64,000 nt of DNA from Coniferiporia sulphurascens (lineage: Eukaryota; Basidiomycota; Agaricomycetes; Hymenochaetales; Hymenochaetaceae), in NCBI GenBank assembly GCA_002794785.1, contig NBBA01000001.1, positions 992,001 through 1,056,000 on the forward strand. The letters are read 5' to 3'. This document shows, one piece after another, positions 11,639 through 21,900 of the stretch (the stretch's first letter is position 1; each line of letters opens with the position of its first letter). Made by a program: the position numbers and the translations under genes. Under the pieces are notes generated by a model. That model did no database searches. It was not told where the DNA came from and worked only from the letters and a program-made list of their open reading frames with translations.

Positions 11639-12197
11639 TGTTAAGCTCAACGGTTTACATGGTGATCGACATTGGGGCTTCCTGATCATCAGTGCTAATG
11701 GTTACGGCAACGGGGCTTCCTAGATGTCGTAAGTCGAAGGTGATCGGCGATGGGGCTTCCTGATCATTGATGTGGACACGGTATGCTTCTACAGTGAGTT
11801 GGGTTACGACGAAGCAACTAGTGGCGCACTGGCACACAGTAGACTGGTGGTAGCAGATAATGGGCTTGTATGAACAAAGAGCACAAGCTTAGGGCTTGTG
11901 CTACTGAAGTTACATGCTTATATGCTACTCTATGTGTTTGTTACTGTAGCGACTTGGTTAGGTATGTTTACCAGACTTTGGAAGGTCATGGAAACTCAAG
12001 GAAGGCCTTGGTAATACAAGTACGGTGATCAGTAAGCAAAGCACGTCATGATGGTGCAATAAGGCGTCATCATGGCATCTTATGGTGCAAGGCAAATAAG
12101 GATGAGTAAGACAGAGAAATGGGGGAGTTGCGCTGACTGATGATGATGAAGAGGAAGTGAGTCAGTGCAGTAAGGGGAGGTAAGGAAAATTGTAACA
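11639..12197 (+). repeat. Solo LTR, 560-bp family, copy 2 (inside LINE A)
   Basis: Same TG...CA ends and internal motifs as copy 1. It is flanked by an exact 5-bp duplication GTGAG (11634-11638 and 12198-12202) and interrupts LINE ORF1. Confidence 0.95.
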
Positions 12198-12655
12198 GTG
12201 AGAGGACCAATGAGAGTAAGACCCAGAGTACCAGGGCGAGAGATGTGAGCCTGAACCTGGCCAGTTCCTTGGTCGCTCACCACTGAGGTGGGGTGGGACA
12301 GGGGGTGGAAGGGTTGGCAAGAAGTGATCTCCGCTGCCAGTGGGGAAACTGTGGGGAGGATTTTGGGAGGCACCAGAGGTGCATGGGAGAAGCTCAAGAT
12401 CGACCCCAAGAACGAGGAAGAGCGAGCCGCCACCATTCCTGGAGGACTCAGTGGGTTAAGCCCACGTCCACGGACAGACCAAAAGCCGCCCCTTGTCGAA
12501 ACATCAGGGGCATGAAAGGTCTTGTCAATGGGATGGAGGGGTTATTGTTGTTGTTGTTGTTGTTGTTGTTGATCAGACATAGAGGGCAGAGTGCTCATAA
12601 AGACTACCTAGATGGTGGTGGTTAGAGGACAAGGAGGATGGCTCTGGGTTCAATT

Positions 12656-12790
12656 CCAGGTCTAAATTATTTTATTTACATAATTAATTAGTCATATGAT
12701 CTGCATACTGGATATATATGGTAATGCGTGAAGGGGGGTCCCGGATCGGATCCACTGTGGCCGACAGCATAGGATCGATCCTATGGCATC
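12656..12790 (+). repeat. tRNA-derived SINE-like unit, copy 2, 3' part
   Basis: Continuation of the split unit: the last two B-box bases, then a body that is the reverse complement of 4566-4440 with few differences, ending near a second ATAGGATCGATCCTAT palindrome (about 12768-12783). Confidence 0.8.
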
Positions 12791-13157
12791 CCATGCCTGC
12801 ATAATCGCTCACTCGTCGAGTATCGAAATCATCGTGACGGGCCATATTGTAAAGAGGGGGGAGGAGGGGGCACTTTCCTTACAAGAGTTCCACTGGCAGT
12901 CCATAGACACATGCCCAAAAACCTGAACGAGGTATAAAATGCACACATCCTTTAACATAACACGTCCGAAGAGGAAATATATATTTGAGCACTGTACCGT
13001 GGAAACAAAATACAAAAAGTTTGTAATAGGAATCATGCGATAGTATTGGACCTATTGGTATACCCTTCCTTTAAAAATACACGAAATCGGAATACACGCC
13101 GGGTAAAGAAAAGAAAAAGAGACATGAGCGATTAGTGGATAGTACTAGTGCCAGTGG
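12791..13157. other. Intergenic, 3' flank of the oxygenase gene
   Basis: No gene or repeat recognised. It probably holds the 3' UTR and terminator of the minus-strand gene that follows. Confidence 0.5.
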
Positions 13158-14594
13158 TCAGGCAGTGACGGGTTCCTGTTCATTTCGGAACAGTGTTTTC
13201 AGCTTTGATAGCGTTGACTGCCTGTTTAGCGCGTTTTCGTTGGGGTCGACGTCTGGCGATGGTGATGGTGGTGGTGAGGTACCGCTGACTCGGGCGTTTG
13301 GGACGCTTGGGATTGCTTCTTGACGCGTGTCTTGTCCCTGCTCCTGTTCCTGTCCCACAGCCTCCGAAACTGCACCCACGTCCGTACCCGCACCCGCACT
13401 CTCAGCCCGCTTCAGCAGCATCAGCCGCTGGCGCTCCCGCTCAGCGACCGAGATGTTCACATTCCAGTGCGCCTCGCTGATCGCGCGGTATATCTCGAGC
13501 ACGGACGCGTCGACGAACTGCACGGGAGGGGCGTATTTGCCGGTGACGGAGGTCTCGAAGTCGGTGTGGAAGACGCGGAGGGGGAGGTATGCGCGGAGAG
13601 CGTGGACGAGGGAGAAGCGGTGGGAGGGGGAGGAGAGGGGGCTGGGTGGGGGAGAGGAATTGGCGTTTGGGTCTGTTGGGGCTGTGGAGTCTGGGGAGTT
13701 TGGAGTTAGGGAGGGGGAGGTACATGGGTTCACGAAGACACGGTGTCGCCCGGCGGTGTAGCGCCAGTTGGTGAACTTGGCGAGGGTCTGACCAACAAGG
13801 AGCGTCGCGCGTAGACCTTCGCAATCACGGTCATCGTCGGTCTCTTCACACGAGACCCATCGCGCGCCGGCTGCGTCCCAGCACTCTAAACCGGGCGAGT
13901 GGCCGACGACGATTGTCAGGAGGCCTAGATCTTTATGCGAGTCCGCGACGACGCGAGAGGTCGCGTCCGGTCCCGCGGACGGGCGGTCGTACCGGAACGA
14001 GCGCATGAGCGAGACGGCGCAGCCTGCACCCTCGGGCGGCAACGCGAGCTGTGCCTCCGTCGTGCGCATCAGCGTACCCTTCTCCATAGCAAGTGTCTCC
14101 TCCGCCGCTTCGAGCACCGCGCTCATAACGTCCGCGCTCGCGCGCCACGCCGCGTCCGCCTTCTCGCGCAGCCCAAAATGCACGGGGGTCGTATCGGCGC
14201 GGCGGAGCGTGAGCATACGTTTCTCGCCAGGGATATGCTGGTACCCTTCCTCCGACGCTTGCGCGCCGCTGCGCCGGGCTGCGACGACGTGTTTCGCGCA
14301 TTCGGAGTCGGGGAGAGAGAAGAACTGCGCGGAGGCGGAGAAGAGGGCGGCGTAGGCTGTGTGGAGGGGGTCGGAGGGCGAGTCGGCGATGGGGAGCGAG
14401 AGCCAGCCTTGGCTTGCGAGAAGCTCGAAGTCGATGGGGTAGGGCGTGGATGAGGTGGGTGTTAAGAGCGCTGCTCGGGGAGGCGGGTACGCTGGAGGTG
14501 CGTATCGGGATTTGCTGGTGCTGAGCGCGGCAGTTGTAGGCTGGGGAGGTGGGTATGCTGGGGGTGCATATTGCGTGCTGCTCGTGATGGACAT
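13158..14594 (-). CDS. 2-oxoglutarate/Fe(II)-dependent dioxygenase, isopenicillin-N-synthase-like
   Basis: A single open frame of 478 residues. The core matches the double-stranded beta-helix fold of 2OG-Fe(II) oxygenases. The iron ligands are visible as H220-x-D222 in SHKDLGLLTI and H284 in AGRHRVF, and the 2-oxoglutarate contact as R326-x-S328 in RFSLVHAL. Residues 140-200 are the usual helical lead-in. Odd points: the N terminus carries a near-perfect duplication of YAPPAYPPP (residues 9-17 and 31-39), and Pro/Ser-rich inserts lie around 295-325 and in the tail. The family hydroxylates, desaturates or cyclises small molecules; the substrate cannot be read from the sequence. No biosynthetic cluster surrounds it. 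The start is the first ATG of the frame. Confidence 0.85.
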   Translation of the reverse strand: MSITSSTQYAPPAYPPPQPTTAALSTSKSRYAPPAYPPPRAALLTPTSSTPYPIDFELLASQGWLSLPIADSPSDPLHTAYAALFSASAQFFSLPDSECAKHVVAARRSGAQASEEGYQHIPGEKRMLTLRRADTTPVHFGLREKADAAWRASADVMSAVLEAAEETLAMEKGTLMRTTEAQLALPPEGAGCAVSLMRSFRYDRPSAGPDATSRVVADSHKDLGLLTIVVGHSPGLECWDAAGARWVSCEETDDDRDCEGLRATLLVGQTLAKFTNWRYTAGRHRVFVNPCTSPSLTPNSPDSTAPTDPNANSSPPPSPLSSPSHRFSLVHALRAYLPLRVFHTDFETSVTGKYAPPVQFVDASVLEIYRAISEAHWNVNISVAERERQRLMLLKRAESAGAGTDVGAVSEAVGQEQEQGQDTRQEAIPSVPNARVSGTSPPPSPSPDVDPNENALNRQSTLSKLKTLFRNEQEPVTA

Positions 14595-15007
14595 CGTGGT
14601 TGCTGGTTGAGTTGTTCAGCGCCGACTGCGGCGCCGTTGGGCGCTGCTGACGAGCGCTGTGCTCGGGCTGTGCGTCTGCATCACTTCGAGTTCCGACGAA
14701 GCCCGGAATCAGCATCCGTCGGTGAGCAGTCACATGACCTCATTGCATAGTCACATGATATTAGCGCACGAACTTACGTACCGGGATGCACACAGCGGAA
14801 CCGAGATTAGAAGTAGAGCTCACCGCAGCCATAGATAGTGAGATGAACCATGGCCCAACACGTACATGTGATAACAAAGATACACGATGCTGGAAACTCA
14901 GATTACCCGTATGCAAAATCAGACAGGGAACGCAGGTGAAGATGACACCGATAGCAAATAGCAATACATTTTGCAAGGAAACATCTGCACAGTCAACCAC
15001 CTGCTCA
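14595..15007. other. Intergenic between oxygenase and BCP1
   Basis: It holds the oxygenase promoter and the BCP1 3' end. No further gene is supported. Confidence 0.5.
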
Positions 15008-16122
15008 CTAACCTACAGCATACGCGGCGACCATCTCGTCGATCATAGGCTGGAAGCTCTCCGCAGAGATAAGCATCATGCGTCCGCCCATGTCTAGTCC
15101 GAATGATTCCTCATCGCGGGGTACCTGCGTCGTCAACGGGTAGTCGAGAGTGTACGTAGCGTACTGGATTATCGCCGCGCGCGCGATTAGCTTGGAATTT
15201 GGAAATGGAGAGGGCGGTAAAAGTACCTTTTGGATGTACTCATCTTCCTGGTGGAATGAGTACGTGGAAGAACTACCGCCTGGTGCCAGTGCTGCCGAAG
15301 GCGGTGGTCGGTTCTTGTGCCGCTTCGAGGGGCGCTGGGCGCTATTCTCGAGTTCGGCGGCTTGGGCGGACGTAAGACGGTACGTCCGCGTTAGGACGAG
15401 ATAATGTGTGAATGTATAGGGCTCTTTCTGCGAGACGGGTTAAATGAAGCTTCTTCCTGAGCAAAGAGCATGAGAAGACGCACATCGTCGTTCGCCCACT
15501 TGATCTCGTCTGCCAGCATGCGGTACATGGGCGGTACGACCTGCACGGGCATGTTGATCAGGCGCTCACTGAACACGAAGCCGACGTGGTTCTGCGTCTG
15601 CAGGCCCGCGGGGCCCAGCAGAGTCTGCAGGGTGGCGTGGAGGGCGGGAAGCGCAGCGGACTTGGCGAGGACGTATGCCGTGAGGGCCTTTATCGACGTG
15701 TGAGTCTGGGAAGTGTGTTATTGAATGAACGGATGGAAATAGTCGCGTAAGGTTGACAGCGGATAGGAAAACGTACCTGGTGCGCGTGCATGTTGAGCAC
15801 GCTGAGATATGCATATGGATCGCTCTCGATACCGTCTATCTTGACGGTGGTGCCGAGGAGGGGCTGGGAGAGGACGAGATCGGCAAGGTCGTGCGGGGCG
15901 AAGAGCTCTGCATCCGATTGGAAGAGCTGAGTGAGGAGGCGCTTGAGGGCGAGGTAGTCGACGGCGGGGTTGGGGTCGAAAAACTCGAAATCAAGGTCTA
16001 TAAGGCTCTACTGGTTGTTCGATGAGATGCGAGGATTGTGCACGGGAGAAAAGAGCACTCACGACGTCGCTGCCGCTGCCCTCGTCGTCGTCGACATCCC
16101 TGGCCTGCTTTCGCTTCGACAT
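15008..16122 (-). CDS. bcp1: Protein BCP1 (BCCIP family)
   Basis: Four exons: 16122-16063, 16007-15777, 15705-15484 and 15427-15008, giving 310 residues. The N terminus MSKRKQARDVDDDEGSGSDV is basic then acidic and leads into SLIDLDFEFFDPNP, the hallmark of the BCP1/BCCIP family, followed by VDYLALKRLLTQLF and later EPYTFTHYLVLTRTY. In yeast the family acts in nuclear export and as a chaperone for ribosomal protein Rpl23. The third intron (15483-15428, 56 nt) is called with donor GTGCGT and a TTAAC branch site; reading through it would give a frameshift and lose the conserved EPYTFTHY block. The gene is divergent from PRODH, with 227 bp between start codons. Confidence 0.92.
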
Positions 16123-16349
16123 ACTATCGACGGGTACTAGAGCTGAAAATCTGCGACGGGCCGGTGGCGCTAATGGACGGTGAATTGAAGCTCCGCGACA
16201 AAAGAGAAGGGGCGGCAGCGCGAACACACGTGCTACGGACTGGTTAATCGTGGATAATTGATATTCGGAACCTGGCGAGTCTCTCCCGGTTACATGTATG
16301 TACTCGCACAGCAGATGTCCCCAATCTCGCCCCTTGTCCTCGAACCACC
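16123..16349. promoter_or_regulatory. Shared divergent promoter of BCP1 and PRODH
   Basis: The 227 bp between the two ATG codons must hold both promoters. No TATA box or named operator was recognised. Confidence 0.6.
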
Positions 16350-18634
16350 ATGTTCCCCATCGCCCGTCGCAGAGCAGCAGCGACGGCGACCGCCGTTCCG
16401 CACCGTCTCTTCGTAAGAGCTACCCCGCGATCTCGCCCATCGTATACCACCTCCGCACCCCGCAATGCGTCCGCCGCAAGCTCCGGGCGCGCCCGCATAG
16501 GTGCACTGGCCCTCGTGGGTCTGCTGGGCGGCTCGGCCTATCTCTACCTCCAAGAACCGGTGCGCGCAGACGCGGCGGACGACGCTGACACACAGACGTC
16601 TCGCAGGAGCCGCCAGCCACCGCTGTCCACGCTGCTCCGCTCGTACGTCGTGTACTCCATGTGCTCCGTCCCCGCGCTCGTGGATTGGTCCCCGACAATC
16701 CTCTCTACGTTGTCGTCCGTTCCCGGTCTCAAGCAGCTGACAGAAGCATTTGTCCGAGTGACGTTCTTCTCCCAGGTGCGTCCACTTTCAGCTACCCACG
16801 TGAGTCTGTCTGAATGCGAGGATGGCGCTATAGTTCGTCGGTGGCGACACTGCGCTCGACACTGTCCCCCTTCTCGAGGAGTTCCGCGCGGAAAACAAAG
16901 GCGCGCTCTTCGCGTACAGCGTCGAGGTCGATGAACACGAGGCCGCGGGCAAGTCCAAGGCCTCCGGGTCCGGGAAGGCCATACAGCCTGCGTACAAGCG
17001 AATTGTTGACGAAATGATCCGCTCTATCGACGTTGCGGCGGATTTCGAGGACAAGCGACGGACTGGAAGGGACCGAACAGCGGGGAGAAGGACCTGGGTC
17101 GCTATTAAGATGGTACTTTCGTCCCAACCTCTTCCTCGATCGCATATATTGACAATTTATAGACCGCTCTCCTTCCAGATGCTCAAGCCTTGATTAACCT
17201 GTCCTCTCATCTGGTCAAATCCCGATCACCTCTCGCACACCCCATCTGTTTTCCCGGCTCTCCTCGTCCATCCGATTTCAATGTACTAGATATTCAAGAT
17301 CCGTCGAGGTTACCGGAGACCAGTCCGTTAACCGTTGAAGACATGGCCGCTCTCAAAGAACTCAAAGATGATTTGTTCAGGATCTGCCAGAGAGCAAAGG
17401 AGAGAGGTGTAAAGATCATTGTTGACGCGGAATACAGGTGTGTCCATTTTCTTAATCATGACATCTTCATACGTCTCATCAAATATTTGAGTTAGCTGGT
17501 ATCAGGTGTGCTTTTAACGTTCGACGCGGGCAGTGCAATAGCTAATAGACTCCGAAAGCCTGCTATAGATGCATATCAACTCGCCCTGATGCGCGAATTC
17601 AACCGTTTGCCTTCTTATCCTTCATCATTGACACGCGTGGTGGGCGCGATTACGGGATCGTCGTTACCAAACGGACAGGACGGTGGTCCGGTGCAGCCGC
17701 TTATCTACGGCACATTCCAGGCTTACTTACGAAGGTAAGTAGCCTTGCTGTTTCGTTCAGGGTCTTCTATCTCCTTGGTCCGCTTATCGATCCGATCCGT
17801 GTCGATGCAGGACGCCCGATTATCTCGCGCAAGCCTTCCGCGACGCGGAGGCAGGAAACTTCGCACTCGGCGTCAAGCTCGTGCGCGGCGCGTACCACAC
17901 GCTCGAGGTCGCTGCACACAAAGAGGGACTGCGCGAGGCGGGCTCGGGACAGGTTCCCAAGTCCCTTTCTATCTCACCCGGCGCGCTCCCGCCTGTCTGG
18001 CTCAGCAAAGCAGAGACGGACGCGTGCTATAATGCATGCGCGCGTGCGCTTGTTGGGCGTGTGCGGGATGAGCTCCGTGGGAAAGGCGCAGGAGGCAGTG
18101 AGCGCGTGCCGGGGGTTGGGATTTTGTTCGGCACGCATAACTGGGAAAGCTGCGGGGTTATTTTGGACGAGCTTGTTGGTGCGGGTCTTGCAGCGCGTGA
18201 GCGTGAGGGGACGAGCGAAGTGGTGAGGATTGGCGACGAGGTTGCGGAGCGTGTGACGTTTGGTCAGCTTTATGGTACGCCTCGTTCTCTTTTTCTCCGC
18301 TACTGCGTTTTGCTTGGTGGGGACACTGATTTCGTGCGTAGGCATGAGCGACGCTCTGACTGACTCGCTGGTCAACCGGACACGGTCAACTGATCCTTTC
18401 GTCATCAAGTAGGCTCTTCTAAGCGTCTTGAATGCACTCCTTGTTTGAGACTAAACTGCATTTCTCTCTAGATATGTACCGTACGGCGCTCTGTCGGAGG
18501 TCATGCCGTACCTCGGGCGCAGAGCCATCGAGAACAAGTCCGTACTTGGCGGCGGGGCGGCCATCGAGGAGAGGAAACGCGCCGGCACGGAGATCGCGAA
18601 GCGTTTCTATAGTTTCTTTGGGTGGTCTTCTTAG
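16350..18634 (+). CDS. put1: Proline dehydrogenase, mitochondrial (PRODH/PUT1)
   Basis: Eight exons: 16350-16775, 16834-17112, 17163-17437, 17496-17505, 17559-17734, 17811-18274, 18342-18408, 18472-18634; 619 residues. The N terminus is Arg/Ala-rich (MFPIARRRAAATATAVPHRL), a clear mitochondrial presequence, followed by a hydrophobic stretch (ALALVGLLGGSAYLYL). PRODH signatures are TWVAIKM-TALLPDA, VDAEYSWYQPAIDAYQLALMREFN, LIYGTFQAYLRR, KLVRGAYH and FGQLYGMSDALT, with FAD and proline-binding residues in the Y-x-x-R-R region. The enzyme oxidises proline to pyrroline-5-carboxylate at the inner membrane and passes electrons to FAD. Exon 4 is only 10 nt, encoding the end of SWYQ; without it the conserved block is broken. 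All introns are GT-AG and 50-76 nt. It converges with CAND1 downstream. Confidence 0.95.
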
Positions 18635-18929
18635 ATGTACTCGGACTTTTTGCATGTATGTATTTTATTAGCGGGTGGACGGATCACTATCAATTGGGAT
18701 GTGTTCTTTCCTTTCTTCGTATACAACAATATAAATTGCATTCTTTTTGTCGAATTGTTGGGTCGGCGGTGGAGGGTCGGAGATGCGAATGTGTTATGCA
18801 TGACATTGTATGCGTGTTTGTATTTGTGCTACAGGGTGGGATAGGTAAATTGAAATGTTGCATGTAACTCTCAAATCGCTCAGGCTTATTTCCACAGATC
18901 ATATTTTCCACTTCTCTGCACGCGCGACC
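18635..18929. terminator. Convergent 3' region of PRODH and CAND1
   Basis: An AT-rich 295-bp gap between two converging genes, so it holds both polyadenylation regions. No consensus site could be assigned with confidence. Confidence 0.4.
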
Positions 18930-21900
18930 TCACGGCCCGCTATTAAGCTCCTTGAACTCCGCGCCCCACTGTCCACGCTGGATATCATCGACAAACGCAT
19001 CAAAGCGGGCCGACGCGCCCTGCGCCGTGCTCTTATGCAGCGCAGCGACCGCGCGGAGCGTGCTGCGCTGCAACTCGGCCGCGCGCTCGAGGTCCTGCTT
19101 CACCGTGTCCTTCGTCACCGCCGGCCCCTTCATCGTCTTTTCGAGCTGGGGCGTGATTTCGTCGAGGCGCTGCGCGAGCGCGGTTGGGGCGACGCCGGAG
19201 AGCCGGAAGAGCATCATGTGTGCGAGGACTTTGATCTCGTCGGAGTCGTCGGAGAGCCCGCTGACGACGCGGCCGAGGAATTCGTGTAGGTCGAGCTTGG
19301 AGAGGCAGGTGTCCAGCTGGGAAAAGGGGGGGATCAGCTGGTTGGTGAGGAGAGTGGGTGGGCGGAGTGGGGGCGGTTACGCACGAGGGTGTACATCGTC
19401 TCGTAGGCCGTTTTACGAGCCTCGAGGCCGTCGTCGACCTTGTGTGTCCAGGGCCCCATCTGCACCGTCCGCACCAGCTCGGGCTTCACGTACGTTTCCT
19501 TGTACAGGTTAGGAAGCAGCACGGCGAGGTGGTCGCGGATCAGATGAGGCCTGTTCCGCGCTGCTGTGTTGAGCGCGGACATGGCGAGTCTTCGTACGGT
19601 CTTATAAAAGTAAAGTGGCTTGTTAGATGCTGGTTGTTATCGCTGACTGTGGGGTTTTTTTTTTGAGAGGTTTCGATGTAGATGTATACGTACCAAGTCT
19701 TCGTCGACCATGGCTGATAGGAAATCTGGGATGAGCGCGACGAGCAGCTCGTCGTATGAATGTTGCGAGTCTGCGAAGGTGTATCGGATAGCGGCGATAA
19801 CGGTCGCTCTTGCGGCTGCGTTCTCGTCGCGGATGCGGGCCTGAAGAAAAGTCCAGCCTCTGGAGTCTTTCTATATAATATAAAATCCAAAAATATACGT
19901 ACTTGCAGTTGGGGCAGATACCGAGAAGGATTCGTGGTGGTGAGCTTACCAAGACAGGCAGCGGCGACGTTCCTTGTCACTTCTTCCGAGTTCGCAGAGT
20001 CCTGGAATAATGGGACCCAGATTGTCTCCGCGACACTTTCCAACTGTCCCGAAGGACAGTTACTCGCCACCTGTGTATCAGGCAAGTTTAGGGTAAATAT
20101 TCAGTACACAAGGAAGGACGTCTCTGACCTCCTTGAGAGCGTGAAGGGCCAAAAGACGCTTTTCCTTGTCTGTTTGGACCAGCTTTACGATGGCGGGCAG
20201 GAAGAGGTGCAAATTTCCAATGGCAATGTTACCTAGGGAAAGGAGGGGGAATCAATAGCATTCGGACTTCTTCCCTCGTAACTCCTACCGGTTGCGAAAG
20301 AAGCGGCGCTTCTGATTTCCTCGTCGGCGGAGCCGAGGAGCTCAATGGCAGAATGGAAAAGATCCTTCTGGGGCGCGAAGTCGCTAGATATAATAAAGAT
20401 TTAGCATCCACTAGATGTAGGAGGTGTGTATTCCGTACATAGCGCGACCAATTTCTCCTAGCACGAGTAGGTTCAGTACGACATTGCTCGTCACCTTGGA
20501 TCCGTTCTGCCGTAGGTTGTCAGATCTTTAGAGCTCAGACCCTTTCGATGTAAAATATTGGGTTTACCTTTAAGGCCTTTGAGAACTCTGCAATCGTCCC
20601 TGCTGCCAATGACTGGTGGCAGCGAATGATCACGCCTATGCACTTTGCGACATTCGCGTACGATGCATCGGACTTCTTTTCATGTTGTAACGGGAGCGTA
20701 AGATTCGGGATGACGTGCGTGGCGATCTCGGTGTCTGCCCGAACCAAAGATGCAAAGAAGGCGAGGAGTGCGTCGAGAGATGAGCCAGATAGGAGAGGAG
20801 AGTGAGCGATGATACAGATATCTTTAAGATACTCTGATTCGACGACGGGATATGCTAGTGGAGGCGCAAGCTGCAAGAGGAGGGTGAGGATTATGAGTGC
20901 TTGCGAGAGGAGCGAAATGTCGTTTGTGGAAATATATGGCTTCATTTGCTCTACGACGTTCGGAACGAGGTCTTCGGGGATGCCATTTTTATAACTATCC
21001 AGAGGAGTTAGGATTTGGACTAAGGACGGAAAAAGGGACCCACCCTCGAAGCAAGACGTCGAGACAGGTAAATGCGTCGACCTTTCCTGCTTTTCCCACT
21101 TTTCTTAGTACACCAAGCAGCCACTCGACCGAACCATTGATCCATACATCCCCAACGTCAACCTCGCGTGCGACGCGCGTCACAACCTTAACAGCGCCGT
21201 CCATACGACCCGTCGTCCGGCACATCGCGTCCCATTCGCGGCCATCCTTTGCGCGCACCGCATCCGTAGCACAAACCCACAAGTCACCCATACACGTCTC
21301 TGCACGTGCACGTACTTCTGCGTCGGTATCTGCGCTGCGAAGACGTTGGACTGAGCCATCATACACGCGCTCAACCCAATCGCTGTCGTGTACTGGTCGA
21401 AGTGCATTCAGCAGGGCAGAAAATGCGCGGAATGATTCCGCGACAACGCGTGGATGACGCTCGTTGAGCGACTTCAGGAGTGATGGGGTGAGCTCCGGAA
21501 GCTCGTTGCTGAACGTTGACGGAGAATGCGTCGCGAAAAAGACGGAGAGGAAGGCAAGGCAAGAAGTATGTAATGTAACACTCGAGGTTGTGGGGCTCTG
21601 CGCAAGAACGGCTTGGGCCGTCGACGCGATTGGTGCAACATGCGCGGAGAGGCTTCCGGGTAGAACATCTATGAGTTGGTTGAGAAGTTTAAAACCGGCC
21701 TGGAGGACTTGCGGAGGTGTCTTCGGACTACGGAGCTGACTGAACAAAGCCTTCGCAAGGGATGGGACTTGTGTCTTAAGTAAGGCCGCGGGGATTCAGG
21801 AACTTCGACGTCCATCCCATCCGTACCGCTGAGAGTGCGTTTCCGCTTTCCCCCAACACCAGGAGAGTCAACAGAACTAGTATGTTGCGGGATACCGCCG

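Larger units (their letters stand above)
9158..12580 (-). pseudogene. LINE copy A ORF1 (Gag-like, zinc knuckles), broken and interrupted by two LTRs
   Basis: The start MSDQQ at 12580 runs into a TAA after nine CAA codons (12544-12542). The frame is then cut by the solo LTR at 11639-12197, resumes for about 600 residues (to 9794) with a Pro/Ala-rich middle and CxxC knuckles, and shifts in a G run near 9830. A second solo LTR sits just before the ORF1 stop. Copy B shows the same protein order without the insertions. Confidence 0.9.
5064..12640 (-). mobile_element. LINE (Tad-like non-LTR retrotransposon) copy A, full length but dead, with two solo LTRs nested inside
   Basis: The element reads on the minus strand from about 12640 (5' end) to a short, impure A-rich 3' tail seen as T-rich sequence at 5064-5075. 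A 15-bp direct repeat (5049-5063 and 12641-12655) flanks it, so it is a full-length insertion. Removing the two nested LTRs and their 5-bp duplications leaves 6,447 bp, equal to copy B. Gene order is ORF1 (three zinc knuckles), then ORF2 (endonuclease, RT, RNase H). Both ORFs carry several disabling changes. The pairing of an apurinic-type endonuclease with RNase H suggests the Tad/I group; exact clade placement would need a tree. Confidence 0.93.

Noticed and set aside
12543..12571. GTT microsatellite as a separate repeat
   Set aside because: It is the CAA (Gln) run at the start of LINE ORF1; copy B has the same tract in shorter form.
13298..14733. Several long frames on both strands across the oxygenase gene
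   Set aside because: GC-rich coding DNA opens shadow frames; only the 13158-14594 frame shows family motifs.
15428..15483. Frameshift or 23-nt intron in BCP1
   Set aside because: A normal 56-nt GT-AG intron with a TTAAC branch site keeps the frame and restores the conserved EPYTFTHY block.
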